DNA of 22,273 nucleotides. Origin: JACNLC01 sp964607375 (GTDB taxonomy: Bacteria > Fidelibacterota > Marinisomatia > SCGC-AAA003-L08 > JACNLC01). Under the pieces are notes generated by a model that saw only the letters and a program-made list of their open reading frames with translations, did not search any database and had not been told where the DNA came from. The stretch is from positions 1-22,273 of the forward strand of contig CAZSJY010000031.1 of assembly GCA_964607375.1 (NCBI GenBank), written 5' to 3'. Below, in pieces: positions 7,401 to 15,717 of the stretch (its first letter is position 1; each line of letters starts with the position of its first letter). The translations under genes were made by a program, and so were the position numbers.

Positions 7401-8394
7401 ACTCTGTTTTGAACAGTTTAGAATCCATGTGATATTGAACGAAATCTGCATTTAATTTGAATTTATCGATTGACTCTGCACCCATATAACTAAAGGAACT
7501 TCGTAGCCCAGCTTCAATTTGGTCTATTATGTTTTGCACACCACCTTTATATTCCACAATGGTTTCATCTCCCTCAATGTAATATGGATTTTTCTTACTT
7601 TTCCGTTGAACTGCAAAAGATGCTGAACCACGATATGCTTTATACAAACTACCATTATATTTCAGAATATTACCTTCGGATTCCTTCGTTCCTGCGAACA
7701 TTCTTCCCATCATTACAAGATCAGCACCGAGGCCAATAGCTTTCGAAATATCCCCAACAGATGTTACACCTCCATCAGCAATAATTAGTGATTGTGAATT
7801 ATTATCATCTTTGTATGCTTTACATTCTTGAAGAGCAGAGACAATCCCTTGTCCAACACCCGTCATAATTGATGTAGTGCACATAGAACCATTACCAATA
7901 CCTACACGAATGGCATCTACTCCTAGGTTTGATAAATACTCAAATCCCTCCTTAGAAGCGACATTTCCACAAATCAGAAAAGTACCATCAAGATTTTTAA
8001 CAAACTCTATAATTGGTTCACTAGCAGTATTGAATCCGTTTGCTACATCCACAATAAAATATCTTGCTCCATTTTTATAGAGTGTAGAAACCAAGTTTTG
8101 TTCTTCTAATCCTACAGCAATTATTGCGTCCATATTTTCAGAAACAAGAGTTTGGTAATCACTAATTCGTTCTTTATCTGATGAAAATCGGTGAACCATA
8201 CCAAGCATTTCATTCTTACAAAACGCTCTACACATGTTAATTCCGCAAATAGTATCCATAGGAGATGGTAGGATGGGCATTCGCAATATTCTTGTGTTGA
8301 AATGCACGGAGAGATCTATTTGATTTCTAGAATGAACATTTGATAAAGTTCTCGGTACTAACGAGATATCCTTGTAAGTGTAAGTAGATTTCAT
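7399..8394 (-). CDS. IMP dehydrogenase/GMP reductase family protein, probably GMP reductase
   Basis: 331 residues forming one TIM barrel, with no CBS domain pair between strands 2 and 3; this length fits GMP reductase better than IMP dehydrogenase. The N-terminal block YTYKDISLVPR is typical. The catalytic loop GIGNGSMCTTSIMTGVG carries Cys172, Thr173 and Thr174. Phosphate-binding blocks are ADGGV (207-211) and MMGRMFAGTKESEG (228-241). The C-terminal part has the EG pair at 274-275 and LRSSFSYMGA. GMP reductase converts GMP to IMP with NADPH for purine salvage. The position after CTT, normally Arg, is Ser175, and GPGS is GNGS, so the assignment is by overall layout. I chose the ATG at 8394, two bases after the mscS stop codon, because AAGGAAAA precedes it. 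An upstream in-frame ATG lies inside mscS and is less likely. Confidence 0.8.
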   Translation of the reverse strand: MKSTYTYKDISLVPRTLSNVHSRNQIDLSVHFNTRILRMPILPSPMDTICGINMCRAFCKNEMLGMVHRFSSDKERISDYQTLVSENMDAIIAVGLEEQNLVSTLYKNGARYFIVDVANGFNTASEPIIEFVKNLDGTFLICGNVASKEGFEYLSNLGVDAIRVGIGNGSMCTTSIMTGVGQGIVSALQECKAYKDDNNSQSLIIADGGVTSVGDISKAIGLGADLVMMGRMFAGTKESEGNILKYNGSLYKAYRGSASFAVQRKSKKNPYYIEGDETIVEYKGGVQNIIDQIEAGLRSSFSYMGAESIDKFKLNADFVQYHMDSKLFKTE

Positions 8395-8395
8395 T

Positions 8396-9424
8396 TTATT
8401 TTCCTTGAATAATCGTTCTAATAGGGAAGGGGATTTCAATCCCTTCTTCATCAAATTTTTTCTTTAGCCGTTTCACGAATTCGTGTTTAACGATGTATTG
8501 CGATGCATAATTTGTTGCTTGCATCACTGCTGTAAAATCAATACTAGAGTTATTGAAAGTGTGGAATCGAATCATCGGTGAAAAATCAGGATTACCTCCC
8601 TTTACATTATTGACCACTTCATTTGCAACCTCTAAGGCAATAACTTCAACTTTATCTAAATCACTATCATAGGCTACACCACAATCCACTTTCACTTTGA
8701 GATTGTTGTTCGGAATACTGTAATTAACAACTGTAGCAATAGCAAGTTCGGAATTTGGAACAACAATGGTGTTGTTTTGGCGGTCTATAAGTGTTGTGTT
8801 TCTCAGTGTAATATCCATGATGTTTCCTTCCATTCCTGAGCTCAGCTGAATGAAGTCTCCCGTATGAAGTTGCTTAGTCATCAAAATCTGCAATCCTGCA
8901 AATAAATTTGCGAGAGTATCTTTTAAAGCAAAACCTGCTGCCATACTACCAACACCTAATGCACCAAGAAGGGGAGTTATAGAAATTCCAAAAGTTTGAA
9001 GAATCATCATTACACCAATTCCAATTACCACACCTTTGATTAAGTAATTAAATAAACCTGTCTTTTGAAATTCACCATTAATTTTGCTTGTATAAATATT
9101 CATTATTGATATTATGATGTTAGCGAAAGCGAGTGAACAAGTCAGAATAATTATAACAGTAAGAATTTGTATAATTGGTCCAGATAATGATTCTGGAAAA
9201 ACATCAGTATCTACAGCCAGAAATATTCCACCTAAAACAAACCATAGACTAAAATACCTGCTTATGATTTTAATTATAATATCATCTCCGAGCCAATCAG
9301 TTTTAGTGGTAAGTGTTTCTAATTTTTTGACAATCACTTTACTAAATACTAATGCTACGAGTATTCCAAGTAAAAAGAAAATTACTGGCAATAAATATGG
9401 TTTGAAAGAGATAAATAATTCCAT
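8396..9424 (-). CDS. MscS family small-conductance mechanosensitive channel
   Basis: 342 residues. Hydrophobic segments lie at about 9-27, 52-68, 82-108 and 126-148. The pore helix follows with the Gly/Ala-rich LLGALGVGSMAAGFALKDTLANLFAG (written here as two adjoining blocks: LLGALGVGSMAAGF, ALKDTLANLFAG). The cytoplasmic beta domain has GDFIQL, EGNIMDITLRNTTL, NNTIVVPNSEL and the family-typical VVNYS. Channels of this type open under membrane tension and release solutes on osmotic downshift. AAGGA lies eight bases before the start. It appears to be the first gene of an operon with the GMP reductase-like gene, whose start codon follows the mscS stop after one base; a functional link is not evident. 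Confidence 0.9.
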   Translation of the reverse strand: MELFISFKPYLLPVIFFLLGILVALVFSKVIVKKLETLTTKTDWLGDDIIIKIISRYFSLWFVLGGIFLAVDTDVFPESLSGPIIQILTVIIILTCSLAFANIIISIMNIYTSKINGEFQKTGLFNYLIKGVVIGIGVMMILQTFGISITPLLGALGVGSMAAGFALKDTLANLFAGLQILMTKQLHTGDFIQLSSGMEGNIMDITLRNTTLIDRQNNTIVVPNSELAIATVVNYSIPNNNLKVKVDCGVAYDSDLDKVEVIALEVANEVVNNVKGGNPDFSPMIRFHTFNNSSIDFTAVMQATNYASQYIVKHEFVKRLKKKFDEEGIEIPFPIRTIIQGK

Positions 9425-9502
9425 TATAAGTCCTTAATAATTACTCTAAAATCGTGTAAAATCTACAATGTTTAGCAAAAATAATTTAGTTTTTTTTGTT
9501 GA

Positions 9503-9667
9503 TTATTTCTGAATATTATGCCGTTTTAAACAGTGGTTTAGTGATGTCCTTGGTATTCCCAACAAACGAGCTGCTTGACTCCGATTATTTTCAGAAGATT
9601 TTAGTGCTTGAAGTATATTTTGTTTTTGTGATGAAATAAAATCAATAAAATAATTTGAGATATACAA
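9503..9667 (-). pseudogene. Orphan Fis-type helix-turn-helix, relic of an NtrC-family regulator
   Basis: The minus strand is open from a TAA at 9677-9679 to a TAA at 9503-9505. From a TTG at 9667 it gives 54 residues. Residues 18-54 contain ILQALKSSENNRSQAARLLG and IPRTSLNHCLKRHNI, an excellent match to the C-terminal DNA-binding helix-turn-helix of sigma-54 enhancer-binding proteins (NRSQAARLLGI.RTTL pattern). No receiver or AAA+ domain lies upstream, because the divergent TetR gene begins there, and there is no ATG. It is most likely the surviving 3' end of a lost regulator. A stand-alone Fis-like protein started at TTG is possible but no ribosome site supports it. Confidence 0.6.
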
Positions 9668-9681
9668 AAAGGTACTTTAAA

Positions 9682-9705
9682 TTATGACTGACTATACAGT
9701 CATTA
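9682..9705. promoter_or_regulatory. Candidate TetR operator (autoregulatory dyad)
   Basis: TGACT-ATAC-AGTCA (9689-9702) is an inverted repeat, and a second register, TTATGACT with AGTCATTA (7 of 8 paired), surrounds it. GACTGACT-type dyads are common operators of TetR-family repressors. It overlaps the first ATG of the regulator gene, which would fit autorepression and a true start further down at 9720. Confidence 0.4.
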
Positions 9706-10301
9706 ATAATGGTCTTTATATGACACCTAGAACAAAAGAGCAATTTCAAGAGATGAGGGAGAAAAGTAAGAGCAGAATTCAAGATTCGGCTTTGGAATTG
9801 TTTTCTAAAAAGGGATTTCATAAGACTTCTATCGATTCAATAGCACAATATGCAGAAATTTCTAAGGGTCTCATTTACAATTATTTCGACAGTAAAGAAG
9901 AAATCCTGATAGATATTGTTACTGATGGTTTTGAATTAATAAAAAATCTTGAAAAATTTGTACCGCAAACACAAACTCCAAAACAAAAATTTGAAACTCT
10001 AATCACCGTAACATTCAATTCTATAAAGGAAAATTGTGAATTTTGGAAGATGTTCTTTCATCTTTTATCTCAACCAGATGTGATTAATAAATTATCTACC
10101 AAAGTGAATACTATGTATGTTGAGCTGTTCAAAATGTTGGAAGCCCATTTGATAGAATTGGGAATAAGCGATGCTGAAAATCAAGCTAAACTTCTCGGAG
10201 CATTGATTGATGGAGTGGCAATTCACTATTACCTCAATGAAGAACATTATCCAGTTGACTTGATGAAACAAAAAATAATTGAAATGTATTGTGGAGAATA
10301 A
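9684..10301 (+). CDS. TetR/AcrR family transcriptional regulator
   Basis: 205 residues from the first ATG. The N-terminal helix-turn-helix has the classic TetR pattern: RIQDSALELFSKKGFHKTSI, IAQYAEISKGLIYNYF and DSKEEIL. The variable C-terminal ligand domain follows. An in-frame ATG at 9720 (MTPRTKEQF) gives 193 residues. It may be the real start, because a TetR-like operator dyad overlaps the upstream ATG and the extra 12 residues look unlike a regulator N-terminus. The stop is one base before the LolA-like gene, so it is the first gene of the export operon and presumably represses it until an unknown ligand binds. Confidence 0.88.
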   Translation: MTDYTVINNGLYMTPRTKEQFQEMREKSKSRIQDSALELFSKKGFHKTSIDSIAQYAEISKGLIYNYFDSKEEILIDIVTDGFELIKNLEKFVPQTQTPKQKFETLITVTFNSIKENCEFWKMFFHLLSQPDVINKLSTKVNTMYVELFKMLEAHLIELGISDAENQAKLLGALIDGVAIHYYLNEEHYPVDLMKQKIIEMYCGE

Positions 10302-10302
10302 A

Positions 10303-11055
10303 ATGAAAATAATACAATTAATCTCGTTTTGGATAGCATTTTGTCCATTTGTGACTTTTGCAAATGAACTTACAGCAAATGCACTTCTCGACTCGATGAA
10401 CGCTGTTATGACAACCGAAAATTCCAAGGCTATAATGAGGCAAATTATTATAACAACATCTGGAAAAGAGCGAGTGTTTGAGTATGAGTATTTTTCTGGG
10501 AATAGTGGTGAGAATTTACTGATGCGCTATATCAAACCAAAAAGAGTGAAAAATAATGCATTTCTTATCACAAATAATGGTGATGATATCACAGTATATT
10601 TTTCTAGAACTAGACGGACTCGAAAATTAGCATCTCATGCAAAAAAACAGAAAGTACAAGGTAGTGATTTCTCATATGAGGATTTTTCTGGTAGCGAAAC
10701 TTGGAAAGAAGATTATGAAGTCAAACTGTTAGAGAGTCAAGATGAAGAAATTTATGTACTAGAGTTTACTCCAAAACCCGATGTGATAACCTCTTATACA
10801 AAAATGCGAATATTAATCCGAAAAAACGACTATTATCCGATTGAAATCAAATACTACGATGAAGATGAAATTCATCTTAAATCGCTATTTTTGGAAAATA
10901 TTCGTAAAATAGAGGGATTACCTACAGCAATGTTGCTGCGCATGGTAAATAATTTAGAGAAAACCGAAACGAAAATGGAAATACTGGAAATCACATACGA
11001 CATTACTTTTGATGATAACTTTTTTACAGAAAGGAATCTTAAGAAGGGTAAATGA
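10303..11055 (+). CDS. LolA-like outer membrane lipoprotein-sorting family protein
   Basis: 250 residues. A signal peptide covers about 1-20 (MKIIQLISFWIAFCPFVTFA) with no clear lipobox, so export to the periplasm as a soluble protein is likely. The body contains YIKPKRVKNNAFLI, DDITVYFSRTRRTRKLASHA, GSDFSYEDFSG and YVLEFTPKP, the pattern of the LolA-fold proteins annotated as outer membrane lipoprotein-sorting protein that accompany MMPL/RND exporters. It probably carries a hydrophobic substrate between inner and outer membranes. The start at 10303 is preceded by GGAG and follows the TetR stop after one base. The in-frame ATG at 10279 overlaps the TetR gene and would spoil the signal peptide. 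Confidence 0.78.
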   Translation: MKIIQLISFWIAFCPFVTFANELTANALLDSMNAVMTTENSKAIMRQIIITTSGKERVFEYEYFSGNSGENLLMRYIKPKRVKNNAFLITNNGDDITVYFSRTRRTRKLASHAKKQKVQGSDFSYEDFSGSETWKEDYEVKLLESQDEEIYVLEFTPKPDVITSYTKMRILIRKNDYYPIEIKYYDEDEIHLKSLFLENIRKIEGLPTAMLLRMVNNLEKTETKMEILEITYDITFDDNFFTERNLKKGK

Positions 11056-11101
11056 AAAATTTATAATTCTCAGTGTTCTTTAAGGCAAGATATGAAGCGA
11101 T

Positions 11102-12220
11102 ATGAATAAAATATTAATCATACTATTTTCAACAATTCTTCTCTCACAGATAACAGAAATATCTGGGTATGTGGAGAGTGAGGGAGATGGATTTGTTATA
11201 GGAAACCCACAGTATTTTGGATATAATAAATTGCGTTTTGATTTAGATGCTTATCCAACTGATGAATTAACAATTAAATCATCAATATCATCTAAATTAT
11301 TTTGGGGTAAATCCGAATGGTGTTTAGGTGATTTCCTTCCTGTTAGTGATGCCTTTGCAGAATTTTCAGAAACAATTTTGGATACCACTTATATTGATTT
11401 TCTCTATACTCAAATCGATTTTGATTGGATTCATCTTACGATTGGAAAACAACCACTATCAATGGGTGGAGGCTATGTTTGGAATCCGACAAATATCTTC
11501 ACACAAAAAGAACTCATTGATCCAAGTTATGAACTTACAGGCATCAATTCATTTAGAGCAAGTTTACAAATTTCTCAAAGCGAGTTGGAGTTTATCGTTC
11601 AACCAAATGATAGCGAAGAACCAAGTATCTATTCAGCTTTCAATATGAATTTGCTTAATCATAATATTTCAGTCATAGGAACAAGATTGATGAAAATCGA
11701 ATTAGACCAAGATTTAAATGAAGTTACATCTAGTAATAACGGTCTTGGTTTTTCCACAGTTGGTGAGATTTTTGGTTTAGGGGTTTGGTCTGAATATATG
11801 TTAACATCCGATGATAGATTTGATAATCTTCAAAATGAATATGTTATTGGTTGCGATTACACATTTGATTTTCAAACTTATGTGATGTTTGAAGCGTATC
11901 ATCAAGATAACGGAGCCGAATTTAATAAATCTTATAGTGACATTGAGTTACTCAACTATATTTCTGGAAACACACGAGCTTTAGCAAATGATTATGCATT
12001 CGGAATGTTGCACCATCCGATTGGAGAATATTCAAGTATTAGTTTAAGTGGAGTCGGTAACATCTCGGATAACAGTTATATAATAATACCACAAGTTGAA
12101 TGGAATCCACTTGATAATTTAGATCTAATGATGACAATTTTCAAATCATTCGGAACAGATAAATCTGAATTTGGAGTTCAAGACATTGGAGGTCGAGTTC
12201 GTATGAGAGTGTATTTTTAG
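11102..12220 (+). CDS. Predicted outer-membrane barrel protein of the export module
   Basis: 372 residues. The signal peptide is about residues 1-22 (MNKILIILFSTILLSQITEIS). The rest alternates polar and hydrophobic residues in beta-strand-like runs (LRFDLDAYPTDELTIKSSIS, IDFDWIHLTIGKQPLSMGGG) and ends in GGRVRMRVYF, with the terminal Phe recognised by the BAM machinery. The segment IGKQPLSMGGGYVWNPTNIF resembles the conserved ring seen in DUF1302-type or related porin-like proteins paired with MMPL exporters, but I cannot assign a family. Lying between a LolA-like carrier and an RND exporter, it may be the outer-membrane acceptor or exit. The ribosome site (GAAGCG) is weak. Confidence 0.65.
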   Translation: MNKILIILFSTILLSQITEISGYVESEGDGFVIGNPQYFGYNKLRFDLDAYPTDELTIKSSISSKLFWGKSEWCLGDFLPVSDAFAEFSETILDTTYIDFLYTQIDFDWIHLTIGKQPLSMGGGYVWNPTNIFTQKELIDPSYELTGINSFRASLQISQSELEFIVQPNDSEEPSIYSAFNMNLLNHNISVIGTRLMKIELDQDLNEVTSSNNGLGFSTVGEIFGLGVWSEYMLTSDDRFDNLQNEYVIGCDYTFDFQTYVMFEAYHQDNGAEFNKSYSDIELLNYISGNTRALANDYAFGMLHHPIGEYSSISLSGVGNISDNSYIIIPQVEWNPLDNLDLMMTIFKSFGTDKSEFGVQDIGGRVRMRVYF

Positions 12221-12308
12221 AAGAAATAAAATTCAATTATAATACGGTGAAAAGTTCTGAAAGTAATATAGAGATTAATAAACATTATAATAGAAGTAAG
12301 GATTAATT

Positions 12309-14969
12309 ATGCGTCATAAATTACTAAGGAAATTAGCAGAATTAACTGTCAATAAAACGTGGTTGTCATTGGCTGCCATTTTTGTAATTACAATAATTTT
12401 TTCTTTATTAGCAAGCACATTGGAGATGAACCCGGGATTTACTGATATGCTCCCTGAGGATAGTTCAATTGGTATCGAATACGAAAATATCATTGATGAA
12501 TTTGACAATGCACTGAATATCATCGTTCTTGTTGAAGGTCAAGAGCAGAACATCAAAGATTTTTCTGACTATATCTCTCCGCGTTTACTCGAACTTGATG
12601 ACTGGGTTGCTCGTGTTGATTATAAACTACCATCTGAATTTTTAAAAAGAAACGGACTTAAGCTTCTAAACGAATCTGAATTGGAAAATTATACAGAGAT
12701 GTTTACAAATCCTAATCTCATTCCGTTTTTGAAAAATCTAAATGACAGTTTCGAAAAAGAATATCGTGGAGATGATTCTATCAATTCTAATAAGAAAGAA
12801 ACTTCAGCAGTTCGTTTTCTCGATGGGATTGAGGAATTTGTGAATATTCAGACAAAAGTATTCAATGATGGAAGAAACGCACAATTCGGGAAACAAGCTG
12901 TTGATGCGATTACTATCGGAGATACTTATATGGTTTCTCCCGACAAGCAAATGTTGTTAATGATGGTAGAACCTGCTTTCAATATTCTGGAAGATATGTA
13001 TTTGGTTGTGGATGCCGTGAACGGAATCGAAGAGTTGGTAAAAACCGAAAGTAATAAATTCAATGTTTCTGCTGGTTTAACCGGCTCAATCACTTTGCAA
13101 CGAGACGAAATGCACGCAATGGAGGAAGATTCATTTACTATTACGGTTATTGCGTTGATTGGGATTCTGATACTTTTCATCGTTTCATTTAGGATGTGGG
13201 TGAGTCCTATACTCTCAATTTTGACTATTATTTTGGGAGTAATTTGGGCGATTGGATTTGCCAGTCTGTTAATTGAATATTTGAGTATGATGACTGCGAT
13301 GATGGGCATTATTTTGGTTGGACTTGGAATTGACTTTAGTGTGCATATAATTTCGGTTTACACAGAAAAACGGAACTCTGGATTTCCTGTATTGGAGTCA
13401 ATGATTGAAACTCTACAAAAAGTTGGCCCCGGGATTATTACTGGGGGCATCACTACCGGTTCAGCATTTTTGACAATGATGATTTCTGATAATCGCGGAA
13501 TGTATGAGTTTGGACTGGTTGCAGGTTGTGGAATTATTATCACGATGCTTGCAACTATTTTTATACTTCCAACATTCCTTGTGGTTCGTGAGCGAGTTAC
13601 AAAAAAATTCGACAAACTTATTCAACCTAAAGATGTTTCCTATCGTTTTTTGGGAATCATTGCAGAAAAATTCTCTGCTCGATATTTATTCAGTTTTATC
13701 GGATTATTGATTTTATCGATTCTGTTGTTTTATAGAGCAAGCACAATAGAAATTGATTACAATTATCTAAATATGGAGCCGGAAGGTTTGGAGTCCATAT
13801 TACTTCAAGATAAAATGATTGATGCGTTTGATATGTCCACAGATTATGTATTGTTTACATTAGATAATTTGGACGAAATGCGTAAAGTAACTGAAGCGGC
13901 AAAGGAAATGAAAACTGGTGGAGGAGTTGAAAGTATCACCGATTATCTCCCTAATGAAGAAACAGAAGCTCAACGATTTCACTTTATACTCAACCTGCGA
14001 CGGAAACTAAACTCTGCACAGGTAGAGAAAAAACTAACTCCCGAACAAGCAGAGCAATATATTATTGAAATGGAAAGATTGGAATTCAACATAATCGAGT
14101 TGCAAGATATGGCATGTATTGGAGGACAGGATAAAATTTATGATAAGGCGATTTATCTTGTTGGTGAAGCTGATGACACAACTTACACAGGTAAATTGAC
14201 ATCATTATTGGCTTCGATTTATAATAAAGATATTTTGCTACCGTTAACTTATTTTCAACAACAGTTTGCCGGTGAATTTAAGGCATCACTTTTAGAAATG
14301 GCAAATACAGAACCGCTGACATTAGAGAATTTACCGAACGAAATTCGTAATCGTTTTGTCGGAAATAGCGGAGAGATGTTTTTAGTAACGGTTTATCCTA
14401 AGAAAAACATTTGGGAAGATGTGAATTTTCTGTATGTGTTTGCAGATGAAGCAAAAGAAGTCAGTGAAAAAGCGACTGGATTTCCACTTATTTTTATAGA
14501 GCTAATGGATGTTTTTACAAAAGATGGTGTTAGAGCAACTTTGCTTGCTATTCTTGCAGTATTTCTTGTTTTATGGCTTGATTTCAGAAGCATCAAATTT
14601 GCATTACTCGGAATGACACCGTTGGTTGTTGGGGTAATATGGATGGTTGGTTCTATGGAATTGTTTGGGCAGATGCTGACAATGGTCAATATTATGGCAA
14701 TCCCGCTAATAATTGGTATCGGAATTGATGATGGTGTTCATATTCTACATCGGTATAAAATTGAGAAAAATCTATATGAGGTTTATCGCTCAACAGGAAA
14801 GGCTGTATTGCTGACATCTCTCACTACAATGCTCGGATTTGGCTCTTTGTGGTTTGCAACTTATCGTGGACTTGGCAGTATGGGAATTGCGTTATTCATT
14901 GGTGTTGGAACTTGTTTTTTAGCGACACTATTTGTTATTCCGGTTATTTTGGGATGGAGTAGAAAGTAA
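12309..14969 (+). CDS. MMPL/RND superfamily exporter
   Basis: 886 residues with the two-fold RND layout. TM1 is at about 17-37, followed by a large periplasmic loop (about 40-275) and TM2-6 (about 278-430). TM7 is at about 456-474, with a second loop (475-725) and TM8-12 (about 728-882). Both halves carry the acidic motif of proton-driven RND pumps: GLGIDFSVH (Asp near 342) and GIGIDDGVH (Asp pair near 806). The size and motifs fit the MMPL-type lipid or hydrophobic-compound exporters (related to HpnN and MmpL) more than the 1000-residue drug pumps. AAGGA lies seven bases before the ATG. Together with the TetR, LolA-like and barrel genes it should move a lipid or hydrophobic compound towards the outer membrane. 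Confidence 0.9.
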   Translation: MRHKLLRKLAELTVNKTWLSLAAIFVITIIFSLLASTLEMNPGFTDMLPEDSSIGIEYENIIDEFDNALNIIVLVEGQEQNIKDFSDYISPRLLELDDWVARVDYKLPSEFLKRNGLKLLNESELENYTEMFTNPNLIPFLKNLNDSFEKEYRGDDSINSNKKETSAVRFLDGIEEFVNIQTKVFNDGRNAQFGKQAVDAITIGDTYMVSPDKQMLLMMVEPAFNILEDMYLVVDAVNGIEELVKTESNKFNVSAGLTGSITLQRDEMHAMEEDSFTITVIALIGILILFIVSFRMWVSPILSILTIILGVIWAIGFASLLIEYLSMMTAMMGIILVGLGIDFSVHIISVYTEKRNSGFPVLESMIETLQKVGPGIITGGITTGSAFLTMMISDNRGMYEFGLVAGCGIIITMLATIFILPTFLVVRERVTKKFDKLIQPKDVSYRFLGIIAEKFSARYLFSFIGLLILSILLFYRASTIEIDYNYLNMEPEGLESILLQDKMIDAFDMSTDYVLFTLDNLDEMRKVTEAAKEMKTGGGVESITDYLPNEETEAQRFHFILNLRRKLNSAQVEKKLTPEQAEQYIIEMERLEFNIIELQDMACIGGQDKIYDKAIYLVGEADDTTYTGKLTSLLASIYNKDILLPLTYFQQQFAGEFKASLLEMANTEPLTLENLPNEIRNRFVGNSGEMFLVTVYPKKNIWEDVNFLYVFADEAKEVSEKATGFPLIFIELMDVFTKDGVRATLLAILAVFLVLWLDFRSIKFALLGMTPLVVGVIWMVGSMELFGQMLTMVNIMAIPLIIGIGIDDGVHILHRYKIEKNLYEVYRSTGKAVLLTSLTTMLGFGSLWFATYRGLGSMGIALFIGVGTCFLATLFVIPVILGWSRK

Positions 14970-15153
14970 AAAGTTTGAAAGTAGTGCAATTTGTGAAGAG
15001 CCTATTTATTTAACAAATATATCAAAATCACAATATTTTAACAGATTATTAGATTGCAAAATCTATTAAATAACTTGTGTTGTATTCATTTACACCTGTA
15101 GTATACGCTATTGCAAATCATTCTCAATATATAAATTAAATAAAGGTAAGTAA
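14970..15153. other. Intergenic region between exporter and iron operon
   Basis: No gene is seen. A small hairpin TAGATT-GCAA-AATCTA (15050-15065) lacks a U-tract and is at best a weak terminator for the exporter. A possible promoter for the fur operon is TTGTAT (15080-15085) and TATACG (15102-15107), 16 bases apart, directly before the Fur-box-like site. Confidence 0.4.
15112..15126. promoter_or_regulatory. Fur-box-like operator of the fur-feo operon
   Basis: TGCAAAT-C-ATTCTCA fits the 7-1-7 Fur box TGATAAT-N-ATTATCA at 11 of 14 positions. It sits 148 bases before fur and just after a plausible promoter, where Fur-Fe(II) binding would block transcription. This implies autoregulated iron control of fur and feoAB. 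Confidence 0.5.
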
Positions 15154-15272
15154 ATGATTAGATTAATAATACTATTTTTGACTTGGATTTAGGAATTAAG
15201 TTTGATTATCAAAAGTCTTTTAAGGAGATTTCAATTTTAACAGGGATAACTTTGTTGGTAGAAAGGAAGTAA
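15154..15272 (+). pseudogene. Possible decayed small secreted or membrane protein gene
   Basis: An AAAGG site precedes ATG 15154, which encodes MIRLIILFLTWI and then a stop, like a signal peptide start. In a second frame the DNA is open from 15163 to the TAA at 15270-15272 and encodes DLGIKFDYQKSF and KEISILTGITLLVERK, resembling barrel strands. The two parts look like the ends of a gene joined by a deletion and frameshift. The second frame ends one base before the fur ATG. It may alternatively be a short leader with no function as a protein. Confidence 0.25.
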
Positions 15273-15273
15273 A

Positions 15274-15717
15274 ATGAATATTCAACCTTATTTAGAAGAT
15301 TTAAAACGAATTCTAAAAAAAGAAAATCTGAGGTACACAACTCAACGAGTCGAAATACTTAAAGAAATAGCGAATAGTAATCATCATCTTGAGTGCGAAG
15401 ACATTTATTTTGCGTTACGAAAAAAAGGAGTTGATGCATCATTGGCAACCATATACAGAACGATGGATCTTTTGGTCAAACATCAATTTGTTCGAAAGTT
15501 AAACATCGGAGATGGTAGGGCAAGATACGAAAACAAACTCGATGGAGAACACCACGATCATTTAATTTGTACTGAATGTGGGAATATTAAGGAATTTGTT
15601 GAAGATGATATAGAAATTCTACAAGAAGAAATCGGAAAGAAATATGGATTTAAACTAACCAAACACATCCATCAACTTTATGGAATTTGTGAGGATTGCC
15701 AAAATGAAACTGACTGA
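15274..15717 (+). CDS. fur: Fur family ferric uptake regulator
   Basis: 147 residues, standard Fur length. The winged helix domain has RYTTQRVEIL (20-29), HHLECEDIYF and the recognition helix SLATIYRTMDLL (56-67). The dimerisation and metal domain has GEHHDHLICTECG with H93, H94, H96, C99 and C102, and C139/C142 in CEDC near the end, giving the Cys4 structural zinc site. It represses iron uptake genes when loaded with Fe(II). The ribosome site AAGGAAG is close to the ATG. The gene's 3' end overlaps feoA by 14 bases, and a Fur-box-like site is upstream, so regulator and transporter are made together. PerR or Zur function cannot be excluded, but feoAB next door favours iron. Confidence 0.9.
   Translation: MNIQPYLEDLKRILKKENLRYTTQRVEILKEIANSNHHLECEDIYFALRKKGVDASLATIYRTMDLLVKHQFVRKLNIGDGRARYENKLDGEHHDHLICTECGNIKEFVEDDIEILQEEIGKKYGFKLTKHIHQLYGICEDCQNETD

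Noticed and set aside
10092..10427. 111-codon minus-strand frame spanning the TetR/LolA-like junction.
   Set aside because: Both plus-strand genes are clear, and the frame has no recognisable domain.
12926..13309. 127-codon minus-strand frame opposite the MMPL exporter.
   Set aside because: It is the complement of a strongly supported exporter gene, and its repeated Ile/Ser/Asn-rich sequence mirrors hydrophobic codons on the other strand.
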